From DASYAN01 sp036501345 (lineage in GTDB: Bacteria > Chloroflexota > Ktedonobacteria > Ktedonobacterales > Ktedonobacteraceae), in NCBI GenBank assembly GCA_036501345.1, contig DASYAN010000238.1, positions 1-12,652 on the forward strand: DNA of 12,652 nt, given 5' to 3'. Below, in pieces: positions 1 through 7,134 of this stretch. A program made the translations under genes and the position numbers. Each line of letters begins with the position of its first letter. The first letter of the stretch is position 1. The notes beneath the pieces are model-generated. The model was given only the letters and a program-made list of their open reading frames with translations, had not been told where the DNA came from and did not search any database.

Positions 1-176
1 TCGTGGAAAGACTTCTCGCCCTTCTCGCCCGCGATCACCATTCGCTCGTTTGCAACCGCTGGAGGTCGCATGATGCTTGCACGTCCTTACAAGGGTTTCC
101 TGACATGCTTACAAAATTTCCCAGCAGAGTCATAAATCGGGTCCGTTGGGCGGATTTATACATTTTCTTGGCTGTA
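1..176. other. left-edge sequence, no assignable gene
   Basis: This is the region downstream of cobT. On the minus strand an open frame begins with ATG at 71 (MRPPAVANERMVIAGEKG...) and runs off the left edge. It has no convincing ribosome-binding site and I do not recognise it. A 7-bp inverted repeat (ATAAATC at 132-138, GATTTAT at 153-159) could form a weak hairpin just past cobT, but no T-tract follows it on the minus strand, so I do not call a terminator. cobS often follows cobT, but nothing here resembles its start. Confidence 0.25.
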
Positions 177-1235
177 CTAGTCCTCATCCCGATTGCTCAC
201 ACCAGCTTCAGTGAACGTTGCCATTTCGCCATGTGTACGCAATGCAGCTTCGATGATGTGCATAGCTAGAACGGCACCAGTCCCTTCACCGAGACGTAAT
301 TCCAGGTTAAGTAGCGGAGCAAGGCTTAATTTCTCGAGAATAATTTGGTGTCCACGTTCGACAGAGACATGCCCTGCAAATAGATAATCACGCACGGCAT
401 GATTGAGGCCAAAGGCAACCAGCGCTGCAGCACCAGAAATAAAGCCGTCGAGAACAACCGGAATACGCCGGGCCGCAGCCGCAATAATTACACCAACTAG
501 ACCTGCGATCTCCAGGCCACCAACTTTGGCGAGAACATCAATTGGATCATTGGCATCAGGTTTATTGTGGGCAAGCGCACGTTCAATAATACGCACTTTG
601 TTAGCAAGTTGTTCATCATTAATGCCAGTGCCGCGTCCAGTGACCAGTTCTACAGGAACTCCTGCCAGACTGGCTGTGATCGCACTCGCGGCAGTAGTAT
701 TGCCAATGCCCATTTCTCCGATTGCTAGTAGGTCAACACCCCGTTTGATTAATGACTCAAAGACTTCAATACCAACAGAAATAGCCTGAAGTGCCTGCTC
801 ACGGGTCATCGCCGGACCATGTGCCATATTTGCGGTACCCATGCACATTTTGCGTGAAACCAAATTGGGATGGGCCAGTTCAGCAGCGACTCCGACATCA
901 ACAACGGTGACTTCAGCTCCGGCATGTCGGGACAATGCGTTAATAGCGGCCCCCTCCCGAAGGAAGTTGTACACCATCTGAGGCGTCACAGCAGCAGGAT
1001 AAGCACTCACGCCTTCAGCAGTGACACCATGATCGGCGGCCATGACAATAACAGCTTTGAGTGGGACAATAGGTAAGACCTCTCCCGTGATACCAGCCAT
1101 CTGGATAGCAATAGCTTCCAAGCGCCCAAGGCTACCAGTTGGTTTCGTTAATTGGAGTTGACGGGCAGTAGCTTGTTCAATTGCAGCACGGTCAAGTGGA
1201 GGAATCGTTTTTGCCAACTCAAGTATATTTTCCAT
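177..1235 (-). CDS. cobT: nicotinate-nucleotide--dimethylbenzimidazole phosphoribosyltransferase
   Basis: CobT transfers phosphoribose from nicotinate mononucleotide to dimethylbenzimidazole (or another base), giving the alpha-ribazole phosphate used for the lower ligand of cobalamin. It is a cytosolic enzyme. The 352-residue product is the usual family length. Visible family motifs are DHGVTAEGVSAYP (68-80), GEMGIGNTTAASA (173-185), GRGTGIND (200-207) and LRLGEGTGA (313-321). E317 in the last motif is the conserved catalytic glutamate of the family. The ATG at 1235 has only a weak purine-rich leader. The gene is on the same strand as the other cob genes but is separated from cobQ by about 2.9 kb of inserted material, with a tnpB element ending 136 bp upstream. 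It therefore probably needs its own promoter; TATACT at 1298-1303 is a possible -10 without a good -35. Confidence 0.96.
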   Translation of the reverse strand: MENILELAKTIPPLDRAAIEQATARQLQLTKPTGSLGRLEAIAIQMAGITGEVLPIVPLKAVIVMAADHGVTAEGVSAYPAAVTPQMVYNFLREGAAINALSRHAGAEVTVVDVGVAAELAHPNLVSRKMCMGTANMAHGPAMTREQALQAISVGIEVFESLIKRGVDLLAIGEMGIGNTTAASAITASLAGVPVELVTGRGTGINDEQLANKVRIIERALAHNKPDANDPIDVLAKVGGLEIAGLVGVIIAAAARRIPVVLDGFISGAAALVAFGLNHAVRDYLFAGHVSVERGHQIILEKLSLAPLLNLELRLGEGTGAVLAMHIIEAALRTHGEMATFTEAGVSNRDED

Positions 1236-1371
1236 GATATATCTTACTTTCTTGTAATTTCCAATAAAAAGTCAGATTTTTACTGTAGAGGAGAGAAAGT
1301 ATACAAGCGTCTTGAGGTCGGACATCTATGCCCTCCTGCTCTCTTCGCATGCGCTTTCTAACTCTTGTATT

Positions 1372-1520
1372 GTGACGACTCCCCCGGCTAAAGCACAGGG
1401 GCTTCACGCAATAGTCCCACGGAATGTACCTGTGGCGACAGGTTCACGTAGGCTCCGTCCGAGCCCTCGGTCAAGAATGTTGATCGCAGCATTTTTATCC
1501 CGGTCCAGCACGACCCCACA
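1372..1520 (-). ncRNA. possible omega (reRNA) guide scaffold of element 1
   Basis: In IS605-type tnpB elements the 3' end of tnpB and the right end are transcribed as an RNA that guides TnpB, with the guide taken from DNA just past the right end. Here tnpB stops at 1404 and a GC hairpin (1382-1401) follows at once, as expected. If the RNA exists, its guide would be the minus-strand sequence below 1372, starting AATACAAGAG. The 5' limit given is arbitrary. This rests on family knowledge and position. Confidence 0.35.
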
Positions 1521-2618
1521 GTGCACACACACATGAGTTCGGACACTGAGATCTTTGTGCTCACCTTCCTTGTGACAGGCGCTGCAGATCTGGCTGGTTT
1601 TCCTTGGGTCCACTTCATAGACGATGACACCGGCCCATTCTGCCTTGTGCTTCACCAGTTCTATGAAGTTTGCCCATCCAGCATCGAGTATACTTTTGTT
1701 CAAACCGCCCTTAGCGGCTGCCCCATTGGGCAAGTATTTCCCATTCTCATCTTGCTTGGCCTTTGGCTTCCTCACCATGTTGTGCACACGGAGGTCCTCA
1801 AAGATGATTGTCTCGAAGGTATCGACCAGGATGCGAGACTCCTTATGATGGAAGTCGCGCCTCTGGTTACGAACCTTCTTCTGAGCCTTACCAACGAGCT
1901 GGGCAGATCTTTTCCGGCGATGGCTCTTGTTTTTCCTCTTGGAGAGCCGTTGCTGCTTTTTCTTCATCCGACCGTGTGACTTCCTGAAGAACCGGGGATT
2001 GTCCACCACATCCCCGTTTGAGTCGGTCATGAAGTGCTTGAGTCCCATATCAATGCCGATTGCCAGATCAGTGTATGGCAGCTTCTTTTGTGTCTCAACC
2101 TCGCAGACGAACACAATGTACCAGTGCTTACCCTCACGCTTGATGGTGGCAGTCTTGACCTTGCCCTCAAGAGGCCTGTGTTGCTTGATTTTGATATGGC
2201 CGATCTTTGGGAGTACGACTTTCTTGTTTTCAATCGAGATAGTCGGCTTACCCTTGAGCTTTTCAATCTGGGGATAGGTGAATGAGTCGTAGCGGTCATA
2301 TCCTTGAAAGCGTGGGAAGCCAGGAGTTTTGCCTTCCTTGCACCGTTTGAAGAAGGCCTTGAACGCTTTATCCACCCGCTTGAGAGTATCTTGCAAGATC
2401 TGGGAATAGATCTCTTTGTACTCTGGTCGGATCTTTTTGATGGCGGGAAGCTGAGCCGACTGGTCATTGGAGGAGATGCTGATACCACTCATTCGGTACG
2501 CTTCGCGGCGTTCCTCAAGCGACGCATTGTAGAGCTCACGGTTACGGTCAAGGATGAACTGGAGAGCATCAGATTGCCTGCGTGTGGGAGAGATGCGGTA
2601 TTTAAACGCCTTCATCAT
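1404..2618 (-). CDS. tnpB: IS605-type RNA-guided endonuclease TnpB
   Basis: TnpB is the RNA-guided DNA nuclease of IS200/IS605-type elements and helps keep the element at its donor site. I chose ATG 2618 because AAGGAG lies about 9 bases upstream and the product then opens MMKAFKYRISPTRRQ, the usual TnpB start; length is 404 residues. The RuvC-like triad appears intact: GIDMGLK (Asp near 190), IIFEDLRVHNM (Glu near 274) and LDRDKNAAINI (Asp near 372-374). The zinc-binding cysteines are all present (C345, C348, C364, C367, in CSAC and CVHCG). A basic linker (FFRKSHGRMKKKQQRLSKRK) separates the first RuvC segment from the rest. Nothing suggests decay, so the nuclease may be active. It is an accessory gene unrelated to cobalamin. 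Confidence 0.95.
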   Translation of the reverse strand: MMKAFKYRISPTRRQSDALQFILDRNRELYNASLEERREAYRMSGISISSNDQSAQLPAIKKIRPEYKEIYSQILQDTLKRVDKAFKAFFKRCKEGKTPGFPRFQGYDRYDSFTYPQIEKLKGKPTISIENKKVVLPKIGHIKIKQHRPLEGKVKTATIKREGKHWYIVFVCEVETQKKLPYTDLAIGIDMGLKHFMTDSNGDVVDNPRFFRKSHGRMKKKQQRLSKRKNKSHRRKRSAQLVGKAQKKVRNQRRDFHHKESRILVDTFETIIFEDLRVHNMVRKPKAKQDENGKYLPNGAAAKGGLNKSILDAGWANFIELVKHKAEWAGVIVYEVDPRKTSQICSACHKEGEHKDLSVRTHVCVHCGVVLDRDKNAAINILDRGLGRSLREPVATGTFRGTIA

Positions 2619-2638
2619 ATTTTGACTCTCCTTTCTTG

Positions 2639-2668
2639 AATATATATATATCATATCACATATGTCAA
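2639..2668 (-). promoter_or_regulatory. tnpB element 1 promoter in the left end
   Basis: On the minus strand TTGACA (2663-2668) is followed after 18 bases by TATATT (2639-2644), and then by AAGAAAGGAG ahead of the tnpB ATG. The same arrangement, also with an 18-base spacer, is found in the left end of the second element at 12293-12322. Confidence 0.6.
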
Positions 2669-2756
2669 TAAATAAATATTCACACTATAAAACAGATGAA
2701 TGAACACTTTGTCATATAGAAATGGTACCCCTATGCCCAAGCCCCAGATAAGGAAC

Positions 2757-3039
2757 GGCGCTCTCATCCCCCGCATGAATGCTGACACTTATACGGATTT
2801 TCTTGAACTCGAAAAAGATGTCGGAGGCCATGGGATGCAAGTCAGTTGTTTCATTTTTGCCTCTCAGGTTCAATTTTTTCTGAGGGAAGCAGCTTGTGGA
2901 GCGGATTTACCACTTTATTCAACGATAGCTATCCCTCTTTTGGTACTTTAGCCTCCGTCGCACCATGATGCGGAGGATATTTCTGCCAAGAGATTTGCGT
3001 ATAAGTGTCAGGCATGAATGACGGGGGTTTTCCCGCGCC
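2757..3039. repeat. MITE-like unit with long imperfect inverted repeats
   Basis: Two arms of about 50 bases face each other. Reading inward, the left arm is GGCGC (2757-2761), CCCCCG (2768-2773), CTGACACTTATACG (2782-2795) and CTTG (2802-2805). The right arm carries the same blocks in the same order on the minus strand: 3035-3039, 3022-3027, 2998-3011 and 2987-2990. The 14-bp block is perfect. Between the CCCCCG and 14-bp blocks, the left arm has GCATGAATG while the right arm, read inward, has CATTCATGC, so this small segment is itself inverted. About 180 bp separate the arms and hold no recognisable gene, only a small hairpin (CCTCCG/CGGAGG, 2953-2977). The layout is that of a miniature inverted-repeat element or internally deleted insertion sequence. 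I could not identify a target-site duplication. Confidence 0.55.
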
Positions 3040-3145
3040 CGACATATAATACAACATTCTCTTGCAAGCAGGAAGAGAGCTTCCAGCTTCAAGAGTGAAG
3101 GGATCAAACCTCTAAATCTCTAAGCTAAGCGCCAAAAATCACTAC

Positions 3146-3175
3146 TCGACAAAATCCGTCTAGGAATGGTACATT
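3146..3175 (+). promoter_or_regulatory. sigma-A-like promoter of the candidate small RNA
   Basis: TCGACA (3146-3151) is followed after 18 bases by TACATT (3170-3175). It matches the promoter at 3361-3390 in both boxes, in the AAAT after the -35, in spacer length and in the pattern TA(C/T)ATTA(C/T)AG at the -10. Transcription would start near 3182. Confidence 0.45.
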
Positions 3176-3181
3176 ACAGAT

Positions 3182-3280
3182 AGATCTGAAAGCCTGCCGT
3201 ATGGGGGCCGTCTCGTGAGAGACTGAGGATTAGCCAGCAGCAATGCGGGGTAACCAGCTCTATACAAGCTGGTTTTTTTA
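3182..3280 (+). ncRNA. candidate small structured RNA, family not recognised
   Basis: A promoter-like pair of boxes (3146-3175) and a strong intrinsic terminator (3252-3280) bracket about 100 nt with no ORF. Visible structure: a 5-bp hairpin GTCTC/GAGAC (3210-3214, 3219-3223) capped by GTGA, a GNRA tetraloop; a 6-bp long-range pairing of CCGTAT (3197-3202) with ATGCGG (3243-3248) that encloses it; and the terminator stem. I compared it from memory with SRP RNA, RNase P RNA, and cobalamin, c-di-GMP, SAM, TPP, ZTP and guanidine riboswitches and saw no match. It could be a stand-alone small RNA or a terminated leader for the ATPase gene at 3474. The second promoter at 3361 favours a separate transcript. 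Confidence 0.45.
3252..3280 (+). terminator. intrinsic terminator of the small RNA
   Basis: AACCAGCT (3252-3259) pairs perfectly with AGCTGGTT (3267-3274) across a 7-base loop. The final two T bases of the stem run into five more, giving a seven-T tract ending at 3279. Confidence 0.85.
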
Positions 3281-3360
3281 TACCTTCTCTACAAACCAAT
3301 ATACTTCTATTCCACCAAAAATCTTTTATACCTACTAAGAAGCAAAGAAGCGTTATAGAC

Positions 3361-3390
3361 TTGACAAAATTGATAGGACGCTAGTATATT
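3361..3390 (+). promoter_or_regulatory. sigma-A-like promoter of the AAA ATPase gene
   Basis: TTGACA (3361-3366), an 18-base spacer and TATATT (3385-3390) lie 84 bases ahead of the ATG at 3474. The boxes are near consensus and resemble the small-RNA promoter at 3146-3175. Confidence 0.65.
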
Positions 3391-3396
3391 ATAGTC

Positions 3397-3473
3397 AAAT
3401 CATAACCGAATACTTCCTGTATGGGTGGATGCTTAGAAATGTCTAGGGTTAGATACTGAAAAGGAAGTGATAC
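3397..3473 (+). promoter_or_regulatory. structured 5' leader with occluded Shine-Dalgarno site and short uORF
   Basis: ACTTCCT (3412-3418) is perfectly complementary to AGGAAGT (3462-3468), which contains the ribosome-binding site of the ATPase gene. Inside the loop, CTTAGA/TCTAGG (3431-3446) forms a second hairpin with an AATG loop. A 12-codon frame (ATG 3421, stop TGA 3457-3459; MGGCLEMSRVRY) spans the loop and has no clear ribosome-binding site. The structure could limit translation of the ATPase unless opened. This is a reading from pairing by eye. Confidence 0.35.
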
Positions 3474-4109
3474 ATGAACCACATCAATGAATTCATAATT
3501 CATCAGTTTCGGGGTTTACGCGATCTTAAACTTGAAGGACTTAGCCAGATAAACCTTTTTGTTGGGGGGAATAACTCTGGAAAGACAAGCACATTAGAAG
3601 CACTATCTATTTATTGCCATCCACTTCATTGGCGTACTTGGTTAAATGCAGCAACCGTTCGGGAGATGCTGGGATACAACTTAGAGACGTTGGTTTGGCT
3701 ATTTCCACAAGGAAAGGGCTTGAGAACGGAAAGTCGTAATGTTGTGTTTTCGGCAAAGGGAAATACTCCTCTCAAAAAGGTCTCAGCTCGATATGATGAA
3801 TTTTCTGAGATTTTCAGTGATGCGAAACGAGTATTACCAAACGGAGCTATTGATAAACAAGATCAAGAATTCCCAGGAATTCATATTCATGCCACGGCTT
3901 CTGAGATAGGGAAAGAAACCAACAAAACTATCACATTTTCCTACCATCCCTTTTTCTCTCGTTCGGAAGAGCAAGAATTGCCCGCAATACCCGCTCGTTT
4001 AGTTAATCCATATTCATATGCACTTAGTGCACTACAACGGGATATCTGGAGTGATGTAGTAAAAAGTAAAGAAGCGAGACCAAGCGCTGCCATCCTCGAA
4101 CAACATTAG
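3474..4109 (+). pseudogene. AAA (AAA15-like) ATPase, C-terminally truncated and frameshifted
   Basis: The 211-residue product begins like a typical AAA15/OLD-type ATPase: IHQFRGLRDLKLEGLSQINLFVG followed by the Walker A motif GGNNSGKT (31-38). Such proteins are commonly phage-defence or repair-associated nucleases/ATPases, but no nuclease domain is visible here. Members of the family usually run to about 370-450 residues; here the signature, Walker B and C-terminal half are absent. Near the end, DIWSDVVKSKEARPSAAILEQH stops at TAG 4107-4109, and the family-like continuation LEVIDPSRN is readable in the +2 frame from 4106 before another stop at 4133. This points to a frameshift followed by loss of the rest of the gene. 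The remnant ends inside the antisense 3' end of cobQ. Start ATG 3474 has AAGGAAG 7 bases upstream. Promoter and start are good, so a truncated protein may still be made. Confidence 0.75.
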
Positions 4110-4123
4110 AAGTAATCGACCCT

Positions 4124-5671
4124 TCAAGAAATTAGCCCTTTTAAGTACTCTATATCCAGATGACTACGCAGCACATCTGCTAATTTGTCATACTCATGCT
4201 GGCGATTAAAAGGAGCTTGCTCTGATTTCAGAAGTGGTATTGCACGACGAGATGCAAGTGCAGTAATCAGTCCTTCCTTGAAGCCATCATTTTCAAACAG
4301 GCCGTGCAGATAGCAGCCTGCACACCAGCCATCGGCGCTGAGCCAGCCATCATCCCCACTGGTATCTATGGTGAAGGCATGAGATCCCTGACGATCCTCC
4401 TCAATGGGCATGCTACGTCCCACATGGATCTGGTAGCTGTGAAAGAGATGTCCAGAAAGATGAGCAAAGAGTCCACGGGCTGATGAGACAGCGACTTGAG
4501 CCTGACAGCGTTGGGTTATTTTCTCATGCATTATTGGAAAAACAGTTGAGACAGGCAGAAGGTTGAGTCCTGGCTCAGCGTTTTTCTCAGGATTTTCTAT
4601 TCCCAGCGTGTCCACGACATGTTCACCGAGCATTTGATAGCCACCACAGATACCCAGGATGGCAGCGCCTTTCTGTGCACAGAAACGAATGTGCTGGGCT
4701 AAGCCTTGATGCCAGAGCCAGGACAGATCGGACAGCGTATTTTTTGTGCCGGGAAGAATGATCAGATCAGGTTGTGAGGGAAACTCGGCTGGGCTGGCTG
4801 CTACATAGAGATGTACACGAGCATCGGCGGCTAATGCGTCAAATTCGTCATAGTTACTCAGGTAGGGGAAACGCACAACGACGATCTCGAGCCGACTACT
4901 ATTGAGTTGTGACGATGGCTGCTGCAGCAGAGCAGAACCTTCGTCCAGTGCAACCGTATCTTCCTCTGCAATATGAATATCATTGAAGAAGGGCAACGTA
5001 CCCAATATGGATATACCACTCCGCTCGGCAAGTAGTTGTTCACCTGGACGCCAGAGTGAGAAATCACCACGAAATTTGTTGACGATCAGGCCTTTGACAC
5101 GCGCCCGGTCTGCTGGTTCTAGCAACATCAGGGTTCCCAAGAGGGAGGCAAAAATCCCGCCACGATCAATATCACCAACTAGCAGCACAGGAGCATCGGC
5201 AAGTCGCGCCACCCGCATATTGACTAGATCGTTAGCGACGAGGTTCAATTCAACCGGGCTACCCGCTCCTTCGATAATCACCAGATCATATTCTTGGCGC
5301 AGCTTCACCAGGGCTTGTTCGATTACAGGGAGAATGGTGGCACGATCGCGATAGTATTCACGTGCCTGCATACTTGCCAGTGGACGCCCCATAACAATAA
5401 CCTGAGAACGCGAGTGGCCCTCAGGCTTAAGCAGGACAGGATTCATTTCTATGGTTGGCTCAATGCCAGCTGCTTCAGCCTGTACTGCCTGAGCCCGACC
5501 AATCTCACCACCACTCCGTGTGACCCAGGAGTTGAGAGCCATGTTCTGGGCTTTGAATGGAGCAACACGCCAACCATCCTGGGCAAAGATGCGGCAAAGG
5601 CCAGTTACAAGCGTGCTTTTCCCAACGGTCGAGGCCGTGCCCTGTATCATCAATGTTTTTGCCAGCTTCAC
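4124..5671 (-). CDS. cobQ: adenosylcobyric acid synthase (glutamine-hydrolysing)
   Basis: CobQ (CbiP) performs the four ATP- and glutamine-dependent amidations that turn adenosylcobyrinic acid a,c-diamide into adenosylcobyric acid. The 515-residue length is normal. The N-terminal dethiobiotin-synthetase-like ATPase domain carries MIQGTASTVGKST (8-20), APFKAQNMALNS (37-48) and IIEGAGSPVELNL (132-144). The C-terminal class I glutaminase domain carries the nucleophile C342 in GICGGYQMLG and the histidine H456 in GCYLHGLFEN. Translation starts at GTG 5671, with AGGAGG a few bases upstream inside cobD. The GTG overlaps the cobD stop as GTGA, a classic sign of translational coupling. The stop codon (4124-4126) is met from the other side by a decayed ATPase gene. 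Confidence 0.97.
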   Translation of the reverse strand: MKLAKTLMIQGTASTVGKSTLVTGLCRIFAQDGWRVAPFKAQNMALNSWVTRSGGEIGRAQAVQAEAAGIEPTIEMNPVLLKPEGHSRSQVIVMGRPLASMQAREYYRDRATILPVIEQALVKLRQEYDLVIIEGAGSPVELNLVANDLVNMRVARLADAPVLLVGDIDRGGIFASLLGTLMLLEPADRARVKGLIVNKFRGDFSLWRPGEQLLAERSGISILGTLPFFNDIHIAEEDTVALDEGSALLQQPSSQLNSSRLEIVVVRFPYLSNYDEFDALAADARVHLYVAASPAEFPSQPDLIILPGTKNTLSDLSWLWHQGLAQHIRFCAQKGAAILGICGGYQMLGEHVVDTLGIENPEKNAEPGLNLLPVSTVFPIMHEKITQRCQAQVAVSSARGLFAHLSGHLFHSYQIHVGRSMPIEEDRQGSHAFTIDTSGDDGWLSADGWCAGCYLHGLFENDGFKEGLITALASRRAIPLLKSEQAPFNRQHEYDKLADVLRSHLDIEYLKGLIS

Positions 5672-6762
5672 AAAACCTCCTGCAGAGCTTGTATCAATCG
5701 TTGCCAGTCAAGTGCTGATCGCGTAGCAACACGAATGAACTGGGGAAGGCCAAACGATGAGCAGTCACGGACCAATATTTTGCGGGTCAGCAGATCCCGA
5801 CGGATACGGGCAGCATTACCAACTTCTATCAAGCAGAAATGGGTACTCGACGGAACAACACGCCAACCAAGCTGGCTCAACGCTTGAAAGAACATTCGGC
5901 GTTCCTCGGCGAGCCTGATCAGAGTAGTTCGCATGTGATCACGGTCGGCCAGAGCAGCACAACCAGCAGCCTGGACTAAACCGTTCACATTCCAAGACGG
6001 TAGCTGTGCCTCCAGACGCTGTGTAACCTCCGGCGAGCTAACGGCATAGCCCAGACGTAGACCAGCCAGTGCATAATCTTTGGTTAGCGAACGCAATAGC
6101 AGAATATGAGACTGAAACTCAGTCGAGAGCAATTCGATGGCCGAGCGAGATACTCCATCTGAATCGTCAGGCAAGACGAAATGGTAGTACGCTTCGTCAA
6201 TGACCAGTAAAGCGTTGATTTCATAACATATTTTAGCCAGACAAAGTATACCCGGCAAATCCAGATGAGTACCAGTAGGATTATTGGGATTACAAAGCCA
6301 GACCAGCATGGGTCGCTCAGCAGTCAGCCAGGTACAGAGCAAAGAGAGATCGGGACGAAACTCGGCCTCTAGCTGTGCACGAGCTTCTACTACACAGGCT
6401 CCAACTGCACGAGAAGCTGCTAGATACTCTCCAAATGTGGGACCAATGATAGCAGTTTTCTTCGCTGGGGCAAGATAAGCACGCGCAGTGGCCCAGATAA
6501 GCTCACTGGAGCCGTTGCCACAGACCACAGATGAAAGAGGCAGATCGATCTCGGCTAGTTCAACATCAAGGATAGTCTGACGCAACGCTAGACATTCACG
6601 GTCTGGATAACGATCAATAGGAGCATTAGCAATAGCCTGATAGATACGCGACGAAGGGCCATAGGGATTGCCATTGACGCTGAAGTCGAGGATCTCCTCA
6701 GGTTGCAAGCCTAGACGAGCCAGTTCACCGAAATCAAAGGCACCATGGATATTATTAGCCAT
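5668..6762 (-). CDS. cobD: L-threonine-O-3-phosphate decarboxylase (aminotransferase fold)
   Basis: This PLP enzyme (CobD of Salmonella, CobC of Pseudomonas denitrificans) makes (R)-1-amino-2-propanol phosphate, which CbiB attaches to cobyric acid. It belongs to the HisC-like class I/II aminotransferase fold. With the start at ATG 6762 (MANNIHGAFDFGELARLG) it has 364 residues. Motifs seen are DFSVNGNPYGPS near the N-terminus, GNGSSELI, CNPNNPTGTH, DEAYYHF and RSLTKDYALAGLRLGYA. The lysine of SLTKDY (K228) is the expected PLP-binding residue. An upstream in-frame ATG at 6819 is possible, but residues before MANN look unlike the family. No start has a strong Shine-Dalgarno site. It overlaps cobQ by four bases, so the two are surely co-translated. 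HisC is the main alternative, but the cob context settles it. Confidence 0.93.
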   Translation of the reverse strand: MANNIHGAFDFGELARLGLQPEEILDFSVNGNPYGPSSRIYQAIANAPIDRYPDRECLALRQTILDVELAEIDLPLSSVVCGNGSSELIWATARAYLAPAKKTAIIGPTFGEYLAASRAVGACVVEARAQLEAEFRPDLSLLCTWLTAERPMLVWLCNPNNPTGTHLDLPGILCLAKICYEINALLVIDEAYYHFVLPDDSDGVSRSAIELLSTEFQSHILLLRSLTKDYALAGLRLGYAVSSPEVTQRLEAQLPSWNVNGLVQAAGCAALADRDHMRTTLIRLAEERRMFFQALSQLGWRVVPSSTHFCLIEVGNAARIRRDLLTRKILVRDCSSFGLPQFIRVATRSALDWQRLIQALQEVL

Positions 6763-6891
6763 AATAGTACTTTCGAGCAAATGCATTTTATTTGGGTATA
6801 AATTGCCGAGCGAACACAAGAAAATGAGTTTCTATAACTCGGGCAATGAATTAATATTGATGTTACTATATACAATCTGCCTCGTCAAGTA

Positions 6892-6900
6892 TGATATAAT
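6892..6900 (+). promoter_or_regulatory. extended -10 promoter of the hicAB operon
   Basis: TGATATAAT (6892-6900) is a perfect TGn-TATAAT extended -10 box, 28 bases ahead of the hicA ATG. The -35 region is poor, as is common with extended -10 promoters. Confidence 0.55.
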
Positions 6901-6927
6901 AGAAAGAGAAGTGGCAGGGATGAAACT

Positions 6928-7134
6928 ATGCCCGTAAAGATCCGGAAGTTGAAATCTGATCTCAGGAAGGCGAGTTTCCTGGAAAGGCCAGCAAAGGGGA
7001 GTCATACACGTTGGGTCTACCAGTACGACGAGTCGATTGGAGTAACATTAGCAGGTAACGATGGAAAAGATGCTCAGAGATATCAGATAGAACAGGTGTA
7101 TGATGCTATTAAGGAAGCTAAAGAGGTGAACTAA
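6928..7134 (+). CDS. hicA: HicA family mRNA interferase toxin
   Basis: HicA toxins are small double-stranded-RNA-binding-fold ribonucleases that cleave mRNA and are neutralised by HicB. The 68-residue product has the family layout: basic N-terminus MPVKIRKLKSDLRKASF, then the conserved glycine-serine-histidine segment KGSHTRW with H26 as the likely catalytic residue, then GVTLAGNDGKDAQRYQIEQVYDAI. ATG 6928 follows CAGGGA by several bases. The stop codon (7132-7134) directly abuts the hicB start, so the two are in one operon. It is on the plus strand between cobD and cbiB, opposite to both. Confidence 0.88.
   Translation: MPVKIRKLKSDLRKASFLERPAKGSHTRWVYQYDESIGVTLAGNDGKDAQRYQIEQVYDAIKEAKEVN

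Larger units (their letters stand above)
1372..2682 (-). mobile_element. tnpB-only IS605-type element (element 1)
   Basis: The left end is placed at 2682, where a stretch of more than 20 bases becomes identical to the region ahead of the second tnpB at 12279. It contains the tnpB promoter. The right end is placed near 1372, after a short GC hairpin (CCCC at 1382-1385 with GGGG at 1398-1401) and a terminal GTCAC on the minus strand. There is no tnpA, so any movement would need a transposase in trans. The element lies in the cobQ-cobT interval on the cob strand. Exact ends are inferred from comparison within the window only. Confidence 0.7.

Noticed and set aside
3..269. Plus-strand frame of 88 codons at the left edge
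   Set aside because: Its second half is antisense to the end of cobT, and no ribosome-binding site or recognisable domain is visible.
1236..1371. Possible cobalamin riboswitch ahead of cobT
   Set aside because: The conserved cobalamin-box elements are absent on the minus strand; only weak promoter-like boxes are seen.
2700..2951. Plus-strand frame of 83 codons between element 1 and the inverted-repeat unit
   Set aside because: It runs through an arm of the inverted repeat, has no ribosome-binding site and resembles no protein family.
2953..2977. Hairpin CCTCCG/CGGAGG as an intrinsic terminator
   Set aside because: No T-tract follows on either strand, and it lies inside the inverted-repeat unit.
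2919..3107. Minus-strand frame of 62 codons
   Set aside because: It crosses the other repeat arm and its small hairpin; low-complexity basic product, no start signals.
3187..3280. Known riboswitch, SRP RNA or RNase P RNA
   Set aside because: The hallmark sequences of these families are not present, so the RNA is left unassigned.
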